Positions 16,384-25,241 are shown, numbered from the stretch's first letter. The stretch is 64,000 nt of DNA from Paenibacillus kobensis NBRC 15729 (GCF_004000825.1 NZ_BILZ01000005.1:124001-188000), one strand, 5' to 3'. A program made the numbers and translations. The notes: generated from the sequence alone by a model not told the origin.

Positions 16384-17262
16384 TCAACCTTGTTGATGAA
16401 GAATCGATTCCTTCAGTACCGCTCTAATACTCACCGGGGGTCGACCGATCAAATGAGCTAGAGTGGGATCGACTTGCGCGTAATCGCCCTGACGGCTCGC
16501 TAGAAACATCCCCATCCGCATATTTACGCTCGCTTCCGGTACACCTTGAGACAGCATGCGGTCCCGAAACTCTTCGTCCGACACAACGATTCGACGGATG
16601 GTCCTCCCCAAGATCTCGGAAGCGATTGTCGCAATCCCTTCCATGTCAATGACTTCGGATGCCGTTAAATTGGGAGTCATGCCATCTAATTTCTGCTCGC
16701 TTAAGATCACCGCCGTAGCTTCGGCCAAGTCGGAATGGACTGTCCAGGCAACCGGGCCGTCTTCAGGAGCGATCAATTCCCCTGTTTTTATGGCTCCGCC
16801 AATCAACATGAGTGCCGCTGCAGCGTAATAGCCATTACGGAGCGACGCGAAAGGCATACCTGAAGCTTTCAACAGTTCTTCGGTAGCCGCGTGGTGAATC
16901 ATGGGAGCGAAGCGTGATGTTGGGGAAGAGCCCATGTGACTTGTGTATAGCACCCTGCTAGCCCCTGCCTTCTTGGCCGCATCAATCGCTGCTTGATGCT
17001 GCCGAATACCATGCGGGATACCGGCCTCGCCCATGATGCCGGTCGATACGATGAGAACCTGCGATGCCCCCTCAAAGGCCTGATATAGACTCTCGGCCTC
17101 GTCGAAATCGCCTCGGCGAACACGAACCCCGCGTTCCTGAAGCTCTCGTGCCTGGTTCGGATCGCGGACGCTGACACCGATCTGATTGGCAGGTACACGC
17201 TTAAGCAGCTGTTCTACCACTGCCCGCCCTAATTTCCCGTTGGCTCCGGTAACGATAATCAT
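16384..17262 (-). CDS. NAD(P)H-binding oxidoreductase, QorB/NmrA-like
   Basis: A 292-residue atypical SDR. The N-terminus MIIVTGANGKLGRAVVEQL carries the GxxGxxG cofactor motif. The body resembles E. coli quinone oxidoreductase 2 (QorB/YtfG) and NmrA-like proteins, with SVRDPNQARELQERGV in the cofactor-selecting position and LYTSHMGSS in the active region. Such enzymes reduce quinones or sense redox state. It overlaps the small upstream frame by ATGA and lies downstream of a MarR gene. A MarR-type operator at 17455 precedes the pair, pointing to induction by quinone, phenolic or oxidative stress. Confidence 0.85.
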   Translation of the reverse strand: MIIVTGANGKLGRAVVEQLLKRVPANQIGVSVRDPNQARELQERGVRVRRGDFDEAESLYQAFEGASQVLIVSTGIMGEAGIPHGIRQHQAAIDAAKKAGASRVLYTSHMGSSPTSRFAPMIHHAATEELLKASGMPFASLRNGYYAAAALMLIGGAIKTGELIAPEDGPVAWTVHSDLAEATAVILSEQKLDGMTPNLTASEVIDMEGIATIASEILGRTIRRIVVSDEEFRDRMLSQGVPEASVNMRMGMFLASRQGDYAQVDPTLAHLIGRPPVSIRAVLKESILHQQG

Positions 17263-17420
17263 GACAATAACATCCTTTCAATTTGTAATAAAAAATAACG
17301 GGATGTAGCCGCCTTTGCGGTATGAATGGCGGCAATGCCGGCACTTTTGACAACCTCATCGATATGACCGCAGCCGAGTCCGATTCTGGATAGCTGCAAT
17401 CCGTCTCGTTGATCCTTCAT
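17259..17420 (-). CDS. Small protein of 53 residues, resembles an aldo/keto reductase N-terminus
   Basis: A short gene from ATG 17420 with AGGAGG upstream (minus strand) and a stop that overlaps the start of the QorB-like gene by ATGA, so translation is coupled. The protein begins MKDQRDGLQLSRIGLGCG, which recalls the first strand of aldo/keto reductases (LxxSxIGLGC), then diverges (AGIAAIHTAKAATSRY). It may be the shrunken relic of a reductase now working as a leader, or an uncharacterised small protein. It is under the MarR-type operator. Confidence 0.5.
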   Translation of the reverse strand: MKDQRDGLQLSRIGLGCGHIDEVVKSAGIAAIHTAKAATSRYFLLQIERMLLS

Positions 17421-17454
17421 CCTAACAACCTCCTGACTATTACTTCGCTAAATA

Positions 17455-17468
17455 TGTAGCCATCTACA
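17455..17468. promoter_or_regulatory. MarR-type operator TGTAG-N4-CTACA
   Basis: A perfect inverted repeat with 5-base arms, 34 bases before the small gene leading the QorB-like operon. The same arms and spacing recur at 17977-17990 in front of the MarR gene. Confidence 0.7.
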
Positions 17469-17501
17469 CATTTAGTTAAAAAAAAATCTATGGCCCATTC
17501 A

Positions 17502-17957
17502 TTACTTCAACATCTGTTTTTCGACGTTTTCAAAAGCACGTGTCAACAGAGAGGCAAACATGGCTTTTTCGGCATCAGACATCCCTTGCGTGATCAATTC
17601 TTCCGATTTCGAGAAGGCATCGCTTCTCCCGTTAATAAATTGTTTGGCTTTGGCCGTGACATCAATACGGAGGTTGCGTCCGTCGGTATGGTTGCTGCTG
17701 CGCGTGATAAATCCGGATTTCTCTAGACCGTTCAACAAATTTGTCACGGACGGACCGCTTAGAGCCATTGTTTGCTCAAGAAACTTGCGGTTAATCTCGA
17801 TTTGCTCCTCTAAGGATTGATGAATATGCGACAGAAGAATCGCTTGCGAGCTATTCAAGCCGTGTTCCTTCAGAAGCTGGTCGATGATCTCCCGAACCCT
17901 TTGCGCGATAACTTTAATGTATAGACTGTAGGGGTACTTGTCGAAAACACTTGGCAT
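17502..17957 (-). CDS. MarR family transcriptional regulator
   Basis: A 151-residue winged-helix regulator. The recognition part is LSGPSVTNLLNGLEKSGFITR followed by the wing NHTDGRNLRIDVTAKAKQF, close to the MarR consensus. Start ATG 17957 lies behind AAGGAG. No cysteine typical of OhrR-type peroxide sensing is visible, so a small aromatic ligand is more likely than a thiol switch. A TGTAG-N4-CTACA palindrome sits 20 bases upstream of the start. Another precedes the QorB-like operon, so it should repress both itself and that operon. Confidence 0.9.
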   Translation of the reverse strand: MPSVFDKYPYSLYIKVIAQRVREIIDQLLKEHGLNSSQAILLSHIHQSLEEQIEINRKFLEQTMALSGPSVTNLLNGLEKSGFITRSSNHTDGRNLRIDVTAKAKQFINGRSDAFSKSEELITQGMSDAEKAMFASLLTRAFENVEKQMLK

Positions 17958-17976
17958 AGGTTTCTCCTTAAAATCA

Positions 17977-17990
17977 TGTAGATGTCTACA
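17977..17990. promoter_or_regulatory. MarR autoregulatory operator TGTAG-N4-CTACA
   Basis: Second copy of the operator found at 17455-17468, with different spacer bases, placed 20 bases before the MarR start codon. Confidence 0.7.
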
Positions 17991-18075
17991 CTATATGTTC
18001 GATTATCCGTTTTGTCAATGATAAGTTTCCAATTTACGCCGTTACTTATGGTACAGTTCCCCCTATCAGGCTAAC

Positions 18076-18119
18076 AGCGAAAATTGAAGGCTCCCTTTCG
18101 GGAGCCTTCAATTTTCGCT
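18076..18119. terminator. Long perfect hairpin after the ABC transporter operon
   Basis: A perfect 20-base stem (18076-18095 with 18100-18119) and a TTTC loop. It lies 19 bases beyond the end of the membrane-protein gene at 18139 (minus strand). The A-rich and T-rich feet let it work in either direction. Confidence 0.85.
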
Positions 18120-18138
18120 TAGCGATGAACTAACCGGC

Positions 18139-18576
18139 TCAAACCCACCGATCGCCGCGCTTCTTCGCATAGTTTGCAAACACGAAACGCCAAGGAATGA
18201 CGAAGGGAAATATCAGGACCAACAAGCAGGCATTAACCGTCCCCATTGTCGAATCGTCCATCTGACCGGATGCCCAAAGCGGGAGCGCAACGACGATCAG
18301 CCAGACCGACTTCCACGCCACCTCCCATAGAAGCACAGGCAGCATCTGCAGGGGATATCGCAACCCGAGGACGCATAGCGCCCAGAAAGCGAACAACATG
18401 CATTGCACCACCCCCTCCTTCAGCTCCCATGATTCTGACCGGTTGATGAATTCAGGCCATAACGTGATACCAAGGCCTACGACGACAAGAAGGTAACCCC
18501 CTCTCAACAAATAAAGACGCAACAACGAGACCTCATCTGCTGATCCCTTTTTGGAATGCTCCGTCACGTTCATCAT
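18139..18576 (-). CDS. Four-helix membrane protein of the YtrA-type operon
   Basis: A 145-residue protein with about four hydrophobic segments (near 24-40, 58-74, 78-100 and 117-135) and a basic C-terminus (YAKKRGDRW). No family is recognised. It starts at ATG 18576 behind AGGGG and is nine bases after the ABC ATPase gene, so it is the last gene of that operon. It may be an extra subunit of the transporter or an envelope-stress protein. Confidence 0.7.
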   Translation of the reverse strand: MMNVTEHSKKGSADEVSLLRLYLLRGGYLLVVVGLGITLWPEFINRSESWELKEGVVQCMLFAFWALCVLGLRYPLQMLPVLLWEVAWKSVWLIVVALPLWASGQMDDSTMGTVNACLLVLIFPFVIPWRFVFANYAKKRGDRWV

Positions 18577-18585
18577 CCTTTTCCC

Positions 18586-19284
18586 CTAGATATAAGCCTT
18601 CTTCATCCAATCGGCGATGCGAAGAGCCTCTGTTTCATGCAATTCCTCCACATCTGCCATTTTGAGCAGAGAACCGTCTTTAAGCGCAATGAAACTGTCT
18701 ATTAAGGTTTCGATTTCCGCAACCTCATGGCTTGTCATAATTAGGGTTTGAGATTTCAAGTCAACATATGAAATCATTCCTTTCACGATTGACTCGCGTA
18801 CCATCGGATCAAGTCCGGACAAAGGTTCATCCATCAGAATGTAGGGTGCTTCTCTAGCCAAAGTAAGCACGATTTGTAATCGACCGCGATTTCCTTTCGA
18901 AAGCGCTTTGACTTTCATATGTGGATCCAACCGCATAAGCTTCATGATTTCTTCCGCTTTAGCAAGGTTAAAGTCAACAAATTGCGATGCTTGAAAACGC
19001 ATTGCTTCTCTTACCGTGAATATGGGATAAAAGGAACTAAGCTCGGAGGAGTAAGAAACGACTTTACCGGTTTTTCGATTGGCCTTCTCTCCATTTACCG
19101 TCACACTACCGCTCGTAGGCAGTGAAAGTCCGGACATTAACTTCAATAACGTTGACTTCCCGCTGCCGTTACCACCCACAACACCAATGATTTTGCCTAT
19201 AGGCACCGTCAATGAAATGTCCTTAAGCGCAGTCTGTTTTATATATTTCTTCGTAACGTTCGTCATCCGAATCACGTCACTCAT
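18586..19284 (-). CDS. ABC transporter ATP-binding protein
   Basis: A 232-residue nucleotide-binding protein with Walker A GGNGSGKST, a Q-loop near SYSSE, the signature region SKGNRGRLQIVL (a variant of LSGGQ), Walker B YILMDEPLSGLD and the H-loop MTSHE. This pattern is that of YtrB-like ATPases, which pair with a separate membrane subunit. The start is ATG 19284 behind GAGAAAGG, overlapping the GntR stop by eight bases. The partner permease is most likely the product of 19657-20397. The signature departs from consensus (SKGNR), as is common in this subfamily. Confidence 0.9.
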   Translation of the reverse strand: MSDVIRMTNVTKKYIKQTALKDISLTVPIGKIIGVVGGNGSGKSTLLKLMSGLSLPTSGSVTVNGEKANRKTGKVVSYSSELSSFYPIFTVREAMRFQASQFVDFNLAKAEEIMKLMRLDPHMKVKALSKGNRGRLQIVLTLAREAPYILMDEPLSGLDPMVRESIVKGMISYVDLKSQTLIMTSHEVAEIETLIDSFIALKDGSLLKMADVEELHETEALRIADWMKKAYI

Positions 19285-19654
19285 CGCCTTTCTCAACGTT
19301 GTTTAGATATTCCTTGAGCCCTGATAGGATCTCCGCTGCACTATATCCCATTTCTCGCATGACGCGAACGAATTGTTCAATTTGTTCTTGCTTCAACTTA
19401 TCACGCTGATGAATCAGACGATCTTGTCGTTCCGAAACGAACGTGCCTTGGCCTCTCTTCGTTTCCAAGATCCCTTCGCGCTCCAGCTCGCTGTATGTGC
19501 GTTGAACGGTGTTGGGATTCATGTTGAATTTGAGCCCCATATCGCGGATTGAAGGAAGCTTCTCGCCTGCTTTCAATTCCCCGCTTATAATTTGCCGGTG
19601 TATGCGATCCGCCAATTGCAAATAGATCGGCTTTGATGCATTAAATTCATCCAT
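19277..19654 (-). CDS. GntR family regulator, YtrA subfamily
   Basis: A 125-residue short GntR protein: winged helix at about 10-75 (IYLQLADRIHRQI, LPSIRDMGLKFNMNPNTVQRTY) and a brief C-terminal helix pair for dimerisation, with no ligand domain. YtrA-type regulators repress ABC transporter operons and respond to cell-envelope antibiotics. Here it sits second in its own operon, between permease and ATPase. An inverted repeat (20437-20460) near the start of the operon resembles the AGTGTA...TACACT sites of B. subtilis YtrA. Confidence 0.9.
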   Translation of the reverse strand: MDEFNASKPIYLQLADRIHRQIISGELKAGEKLPSIRDMGLKFNMNPNTVQRTYSELEREGILETKRGQGTFVSERQDRLIHQRDKLKQEQIEQFVRVMREMGYSAAEILSGLKEYLNNVEKGDE

Positions 19655-19656
19655 CG

Positions 19657-20397
19657 TTATCCCTCAACTTTGTTGTCCACGAGCCACGCGGTTAATATGA
19701 ATAATCCAATGATAATGATGAAGTCGTATATATACCCTCCTGCAAAGGTCTGTATCGGCTCCGATAATATCGTAGGAAATTGATAGGTAATGCCTCCCCA
19801 TTCCGTAACGTACCGATACGGATCAGAAGTTTTAAACAAAGCATTTAGCCCTTCAGAAAGGACGGCCGCGCCAGCAACCACTGCCCAGCTCCAACGCCCG
19901 ATTTTCAGTTTGAGGTACTGGTATATGGCCCAAAGAACCATCACCCATGTGCAAAGCTCAATAGATATCCAGATCATGTGCGGAAAGATGAACCATCCCA
20001 TTCTCCAAGTATCCGTCCAATACGGTTCAATCAAGCTGAAGTTCGGCTCGATCAGCAGTCTGGATAGCGCATATAACATGGTCAACGAAATGACCATCAT
20101 CATCAAACCGTTCGCTATTTTACTCAGCAACAATTTATAAGCCGGCTGGGGATTGTTCAGCCATAGATGCAAATGGTTGCCCTCCGACTTCAAATCGATA
20201 AATACGATAAGAGGAACGTAGACCACATGAATAGCAACGGCAATCGCTAGAGGTACGAACATAAGCAATGAATCGTCCGCTACCCTCCCCATGTACAGCG
20301 TTAGCATAGCAATCAATACATTCATGACGAGTCCTATGAAAAACACGGTTCTTGTTAACTTGAAATCTTTAATAAATAAAGCTGACCATTGCCTCAT
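19657..20397 (-). CDS. ABC transporter membrane subunit
   Basis: A 246-residue integral membrane protein with about six hydrophobic segments and a short positively charged N-terminus. It is the first gene of the YtrA-type operon and ends three bases before the regulator gene. The start at ATG 20397, with GGGTGAGGCGG just upstream, is preferred to a TTG at 20430. Together with the ATPase at 18586 it should form an exporter or envelope-stress transporter. The substrate cannot be inferred. Confidence 0.8.
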   Translation of the reverse strand: MRQWSALFIKDFKLTRTVFFIGLVMNVLIAMLTLYMGRVADDSLLMFVPLAIAVAIHVVYVPLIVFIDLKSEGNHLHLWLNNPQPAYKLLLSKIANGLMMMVISLTMLYALSRLLIEPNFSLIEPYWTDTWRMGWFIFPHMIWISIELCTWVMVLWAIYQYLKLKIGRWSWAVVAGAAVLSEGLNALFKTSDPYRYVTEWGGITYQFPTILSEPIQTFAGGYIYDFIIIIGLFILTAWLVDNKVEG

Positions 20398-20436
20398 ATC
20401 CGCCTCACCCTTTTTGAGGAATTTAATCAAACACTC

Positions 20437-20460
20437 AGTGCACTAATGAAATAGTACACT
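20437..20460. promoter_or_regulatory. YtrA-type operator
   Basis: AGTGCACTA-N6-TAGTACACT: nine-base arms with a single mismatch, 40 bases upstream of the first gene of the operon. The outer part (AGTGCA...TACACT) matches the known B. subtilis YtrA site apart from one base and one base of spacing. Confidence 0.7.
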
Positions 20461-20490
20461 AAGTCACTATGGCATGTAAATGGGTATTAG

Positions 20491-20526
20491 AAAAAAAAGG
20501 CAAAGAGGGAATCCCCTCTTCGCCTT
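20491..20526 (-). terminator. Terminator of the polyketide operon
   Basis: On the minus strand, 13-base arms (20514-20526 with 20497-20509, one mismatch) with a four-base loop are followed directly by a run of eight T. It lies about 70 bases after the last gene of the polyketide cluster. Confidence 0.85.
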
Positions 20527-20597
20527 CACCTACTTATGAAGTTTGATCTACCCATCTTAAGAGCCGCTTGACCGGGAATGCCCTGCTCTCCACCCAT

Positions 20598-21503
20598 TCA
20601 ACTCGTTCTCAAAAACATCGTTTGCTTGCGGTCGATGCCGAGCGTCTCGGTAATCATGCGGCACAGCACACTGTTCAAGCCGCATTCAACGTAATGCTCG
20701 AAGCCTGCTGCGTGCATATTCTTCATCGTCTTCGTCCAGAGAACCGGCGCATGCAGCTGACGCACGACATGAGCTTTAATCCTGTCCCCATTCGTCTCTG
20801 TCTCACCGGTCACGTTCATATAGATCGGGATAGCCGCATCGGAGAATGCAATGGATCGTATTTCATTCTGATACACTTTCGCCGCAGGCTCCATTAGGTC
20901 GCTATGATAAGGGAAATTCACCTTGATCGGGATCACTTTAATGCTGCGTGCAGCAGCTATCTCGGCGAACGACTCCAACCCCTTCCCGTCGAAGGCAATA
21001 GTCACCTGACGGATCGAATTGTAATTCGCCACCCTTACATAGCCGTCTTGTACCAAGTCGCACATGCTCTCGCACATCTCGGCCGTCGTATTCACGGCTG
21101 CCATGCCGTAAGTTCCTTCCTGCTTGAATCCAGATTCTGATGCCAGAACCAGATTCTTCACAAGCTCGAACGAATCAGGCAGCGAAACGACCCGCGCCGC
21201 CACTAACGTCGCATACTCGCCAAGCGAAAAGCCTGCTACTGCTTGAAACGTAAGTCCTCGCTTAACCGCCAAGGTAAAAGCGCACAAGTCAATGGTCAGC
21301 ATAACCGGCAAGGAGTAGATTTCCTTCTCATATAGCTCCGCTTGTCCGTCAAAGCACAATTCCGCCATATCGTAGCCCATGACATCGCTTGCGGTTTTGA
21401 ATATTTGCCGGCAGTCTTCATCCAAGTCATAATAGTCCTTGCCCATGCCGATATACTGCAGCCCCTGTCCGCCGAACAGGCATGCCGTCTTTCCTCTGTT
21501 CAT
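20598..21503 (-). CDS. AT-fold protein, probable acylhydrolase of the trans-AT cluster
   Basis: A 301-residue FabD-like protein with nucleophile Ser93 in GFSLGEY and His200 in NFPYHSDLM. Two residues expected in a malonyl transferase are altered. The histidine before the serine (GHS) is Phe92, and the arginine that grips the malonyl carboxylate (R117 in the other AT of this cluster) is Leu118. In trans-AT systems such changes are typical of PedC-type acylhydrolases, which clear stalled acyl chains, rather than of extender-loading ATs. Start ATG 21503 has GGAGG upstream. It is the last gene of the operon. A malonyl-loading role is not excluded. Confidence 0.8.
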   Translation of the reverse strand: MNRGKTACLFGGQGLQYIGMGKDYYDLDEDCRQIFKTASDVMGYDMAELCFDGQAELYEKEIYSLPVMLTIDLCAFTLAVKRGLTFQAVAGFSLGEYATLVAARVVSLPDSFELVKNLVLASESGFKQEGTYGMAAVNTTAEMCESMCDLVQDGYVRVANYNSIRQVTIAFDGKGLESFAEIAAARSIKVIPIKVNFPYHSDLMEPAAKVYQNEIRSIAFSDAAIPIYMNVTGETETNGDRIKAHVVRQLHAPVLWTKTMKNMHAAGFEHYVECGLNSVLCRMITETLGIDRKQTMFLRTS

Positions 21504-21505
21504 CG

Positions 21506-23350
21506 TTAGGAAACCTCCAAATTTTTATAAAACTCCGCTTGTGTCGTATAGAGCCTGTAGTATTCGCCCTTCTCCTGCATCAGCTGCTCGTGGCCTCCGA
21601 GCTCCACCATTTCGCCCATGCTCATCACGACGATCCTATCGCAGAACCGGCAGCTCGACATCCGGTGGGAAATGTAGACGGTCGTCTTGTTCTGCGTCAA
21701 ATCGTAAAAGTTCGAATAGATCTCGTATTCCGCCTTAGGCGACAGCATCGCCGTCGGTTCATCGAGAATAATAAACGGGCAGTTCTTGAACAGCGCCCGG
21801 GCGATGGCCAGCTTCTGTTGCTGTCCGCCGGACAATTCGATCCCTTCCTGATTGAACAAGCGGCCAAGCTCAGAATGCAGACCATTCGGCAAATGCTCGA
21901 CCGTCCGCTTCAAATTCAACCGGTCGATAACCGATGTCATCTCCGCATTCTCATACGGCTGATCGAAGACGACATTATCCAAGAAGGAGAAATTGAGAAT
22001 ATTGAAATCTTGGAAAACAGCCGTAATATTTTTCATATAGTCGTCCAAGCTGATGCGATGGATATCGATGCCGTTAATTAGAATTTGCCCCTTGGTCGGC
22101 TTGTAGAACCGCAGCAGCAGCTTGACTAAGGTCGTTTTCCCCGCGCCGTTCTCGCCTACAATCGCAAGCTTCTCATTAGAGAAGATGATCAGGTTCAAAT
22201 TTTTGATCGTATACTGCTCCTGATTCGGATACTTGAACCATACATTGACGAACTCGATCTCAATTTGGTCAGAATCCAGCTTGAAGTCGGCAATATAATC
22301 TTCATCCTTCTCCGTCAGCCCGCCCGACGATACCATCGTCAAATAATTGAAGTACGTGGACAAGTGCATGCCAGCTTTCTGAAGCGATATGATGCAGGCG
22401 GACATGCCGAACAAGGCTGCGACAAAGACGCCCAAGCTGGTGATGTACACCACGATTTCCGACATCGAAATGATGCCTTTGTAGGCGAGCCAGCCGATGT
22501 AGAAATAAACAGCGCCATTCACGATCACTTGCAGCGTATTCGCTATGATGCTCATAAACGTAAAGGCATGAACGGCATCGGTCACGTCTTTGCGCATGGT
22601 CTTGAAATAGTACTGCATTTTATCGACGATCCACTGCCCCAGCTTATTGATCCGCATTTCCTTCGCATAGGCGAAATCGGTGGACAGCTCCTGGTAATAA
22701 CCGATTCTGCGGCCGATGTGGACCAAGGAATGGCTCCAGACGTTAAACTCCTTGTCGGCTGCCGCCGTGTTGAGCACCACGCTAATAAAGTAAGTCACTA
22801 ACAGCGCAACGAATACGATCGGGCTGAGCGTCACGAGTATCGCAATGACGCCGACAAATTGAAACGTGTTGACGACAAGCTGTTTCGAGTCGATAATCGT
22901 GTTCTTCAGATCCATGAAATGAGCTTGGCCCGGATAAAAGATTTCCATCGCCTTTTGCCGGTCGTTGATGATGCGCGGATCTTCGATTTGTTGGTAGGAC
23001 AAGCTCATCGTTTTGACATTCACTTCGTTCAGAAACGCCGTTTTGAAATATAAAATTTTCTTCTGTTCATAGGTCCAAAAGATGCCGTCCGCGAAACGAA
23101 GCGCCAATTCGATTGCGGACATCAGCGCGACGAGCATCAGCGTCTGCGGCCATCTCGCCGATTCGGTCAACTCACTCACGATCAAGTTCAAGAAGATCAC
23201 GCTATTGAAAGGCTGGGCCGATCGCAGCGCAATAATCAGAATGCTATTGATCACGTATGGTTTATCGAAGGTCCATATCTTTCGGTAAAGCAGATAAATA
23301 TTCCGAAAATAAAAGAGCCTCTTGTTGGCTAACGCAAGCCACTTCCCCAA
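21506..23350 (-). CDS. ABC exporter, membrane domain fused to ATPase (second of a pair)
   Basis: A 614-residue half-transporter. About six membrane helices lie in residues 1-340. The nucleotide-binding domain follows with Walker A GENGAGKTT, signature LSGGQQQK, Walker B FIILDEPTA and the H-loop YISHR. The D-loop reads MLSP instead of SALD. Start is TTG 23350, seven bases after GGAGGG. It lies next to a similar gene at 23390, so the two products probably form a heterodimeric exporter for the polyketide product or its protected precursor. Confidence 0.9.
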   Translation of the reverse strand: MGKWLALANKRLFYFRNIYLLYRKIWTFDKPYVINSILIIALRSAQPFNSVIFLNLIVSELTESARWPQTLMLVALMSAIELALRFADGIFWTYEQKKILYFKTAFLNEVNVKTMSLSYQQIEDPRIINDRQKAMEIFYPGQAHFMDLKNTIIDSKQLVVNTFQFVGVIAILVTLSPIVFVALLVTYFISVVLNTAAADKEFNVWSHSLVHIGRRIGYYQELSTDFAYAKEMRINKLGQWIVDKMQYYFKTMRKDVTDAVHAFTFMSIIANTLQVIVNGAVYFYIGWLAYKGIISMSEIVVYITSLGVFVAALFGMSACIISLQKAGMHLSTYFNYLTMVSSGGLTEKDEDYIADFKLDSDQIEIEFVNVWFKYPNQEQYTIKNLNLIIFSNEKLAIVGENGAGKTTLVKLLLRFYKPTKGQILINGIDIHRISLDDYMKNITAVFQDFNILNFSFLDNVVFDQPYENAEMTSVIDRLNLKRTVEHLPNGLHSELGRLFNQEGIELSGGQQQKLAIARALFKNCPFIILDEPTAMLSPKAEYEIYSNFYDLTQNKTTVYISHRMSSCRFCDRIVVMSMGEMVELGGHEQLMQEKGEYYRLYTTQAEFYKNLEVS

Positions 23351-23389
23351 GTCGCTTCCCTCCGCTCGTCAAAGCGTGCACTAGACCGC

Positions 23390-25180
23390 TTATACCGTTT
23401 CCTTGTAATATCGCGCTTGAATTTCATACATGCTTTGATACAGCCCGTTCTGATTCAAAAGCTCAAGATGCGTCCCGTATTCCGCAATTTCGCCGTTATC
23501 GAGCACGACGATTTTATCGCTGATCGTGGAGCTGCTCAGACGGTGCGAGACGAAGACGGTCGTCTTATCCCGAATGATTCTGGCGAACGTGATGTACATC
23601 TCGTTCTCGGCGATCGGAGACAAACTGGCGCTTGGTTCATCCAGGATAAGAACGGGACTATTCTTGTACATCGCCCTGCAGAAGATGAGTCTTTGCGCTT
23701 GCCCGCCGGACAGCTCTACGCCATCATCCTCGAACCTTCTCGTCAGAATCGTATGCTCCTGATGAGGCAGCGTCTGAATTTTATCCCATAGTTTGTTTTG
23801 CTCCAGCAGCGAATAGACAACGTCATCGGAATCAGCACCATAGTTGGCGTCTTTGAACGTAATATTCTCGGATATGCTTGCGGAAAAGATTTTGAAATCT
23901 TGGAAGACGCTCGATAATGCGTGCATGTAGCTGTCATAATCATAGTCCTTGATATTGATGCCATTATAAAGAATAACGCCAGACGTGACGTCATACAGCC
24001 GCATGAGCAGCTTGACTAACGTCGTCTTCCCAGCCCCGTTCTCGCCGACAATGACAAGACATTCGCCCGGTTCGATGGTTAAATTGATATTACTGAGAAT
24101 GAGCCTCGGATCATTCGGATAATGGAACGAGACGTCGATAAACTCGAACCTCCCCGGTGCGCTGCCAGGCTCGATAAAGATCGGTTTGGTCGTCGCCCTC
24201 AGCTCGCTCTTCCGCCTCATGAACACAAAGAAATCATTAATATAGTTGTTAATCGTGTACAAATTGACGATATGGTCGAACAGTCCCCGGAAGCTGATGC
24301 TGAACTGCCGAATGCCGTTCATTAACACGATAAAGTTACCGATCGTCAGCGCACGGAAGACGACGGCATAGGCAAGAATGACAAGAATGCCGAATTCCTG
24401 CGCCACGTTGATGCTTATGCTCGCGATCAATCCCCTTCTCTCATTCGTATTCGTCCTATTGAAATAGGAGAAAAATTGTTTGCGGTTGTCATCCCCCTTG
24501 CCCAGCACGAAATTCTTAAGTCCGAAAAGCCGGACTTCCTTGGCAAATTTCAATTCGGTCGCCAATTGAATGATATAACGCCATTTGCGATCGATAGGCA
24601 ACGATTCCCGGTGGATCTGATAGTTCTTTCTCTGCACACGCAAACTAATGACCGCGTTCACGACCGACACGGCCAATACTAATAGAACCAACAGCGGATT
24701 TAACAATGTAGCCAAGTAGGTAATGAAGGCCAATTGGATGAGCGCAATGAAAATCCCGTTGACTGCCTCCAAATACCGTTCCAAATTATCGCCATTGGCG
24801 AGCACGAAAGAGGCTCGATTCATCTCCTGAATAATCGTCTGGTCTTCCGTGCATTTGTAGTCCATATCGATCGATTTCTTGCAGAACATGGCGGTTAGCG
24901 GAACGAGCAGCCACTTGGAATGGAGAGTCGTGGAGCTTTTCGAATAAATCTGCACATTGGTGACGACCAAGTTGACAGCAAACATGATCAACGTAATCTT
25001 TACGATATAATGCAATCCGTAATGCAGTTGAAGCGCATCGAATAAGTACTTAAAATAAACGATCGTAACAAACGGGGCGATGGCATTGCTTAAAATATGT
25101 AGTAACGATACGAACAGGTAGAACTTGTTGTTGAGAAACACCAGTTTGTATAAGCTTCCCATGTTTTTGATAATATTCAT
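23390..25180 (-). CDS. ABC exporter, membrane domain fused to ATPase (first of a pair)
   Basis: A 596-residue half-transporter (membrane helices about 1-330, ATPase domain after 340) with Walker A GENGAGKTT, signature LSGGQAQR, Walker B LILDEPSA and the H-loop FVSHR; the D-loop reads SLSP. Start ATG 25180 is five bases after GGAG; a longer reading to 25237 has no ribosome site. It is related to the neighbouring gene at 21506 but clearly different in sequence, consistent with an asymmetric dimer. A hairpin at 25214-25241 separates it from the synthase gene. Confidence 0.9.
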   Translation of the reverse strand: MNIIKNMGSLYKLVFLNNKFYLFVSLLHILSNAIAPFVTIVYFKYLFDALQLHYGLHYIVKITLIMFAVNLVVTNVQIYSKSSTTLHSKWLLVPLTAMFCKKSIDMDYKCTEDQTIIQEMNRASFVLANGDNLERYLEAVNGIFIALIQLAFITYLATLLNPLLVLLVLAVSVVNAVISLRVQRKNYQIHRESLPIDRKWRYIIQLATELKFAKEVRLFGLKNFVLGKGDDNRKQFFSYFNRTNTNERRGLIASISINVAQEFGILVILAYAVVFRALTIGNFIVLMNGIRQFSISFRGLFDHIVNLYTINNYINDFFVFMRRKSELRATTKPIFIEPGSAPGRFEFIDVSFHYPNDPRLILSNINLTIEPGECLVIVGENGAGKTTLVKLLMRLYDVTSGVILYNGINIKDYDYDSYMHALSSVFQDFKIFSASISENITFKDANYGADSDDVVYSLLEQNKLWDKIQTLPHQEHTILTRRFEDDGVELSGGQAQRLIFCRAMYKNSPVLILDEPSASLSPIAENEMYITFARIIRDKTTVFVSHRLSSSTISDKIVVLDNGEIAEYGTHLELLNQNGLYQSMYEIQARYYKETV

Positions 25181-25213
25181 CTTCACTCCGCCAGCCTCCA
25201 TCAACCCTCGAAG

Positions 25214-25241
25214 GGGAATACAGCCGGGCGGCTGCATTCCC
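25214..25241. promoter_or_regulatory. Hairpin inside the polyketide operon
   Basis: Thirteen-base arms (25214-25226 with 25229-25241, one mismatch that is G-U on the transcript) and a two-base loop, in the 89-base gap between synthase and exporter genes. There is no T run, so an RNA-processing or partial attenuation site is more likely than a full terminator. Confidence 0.5.
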
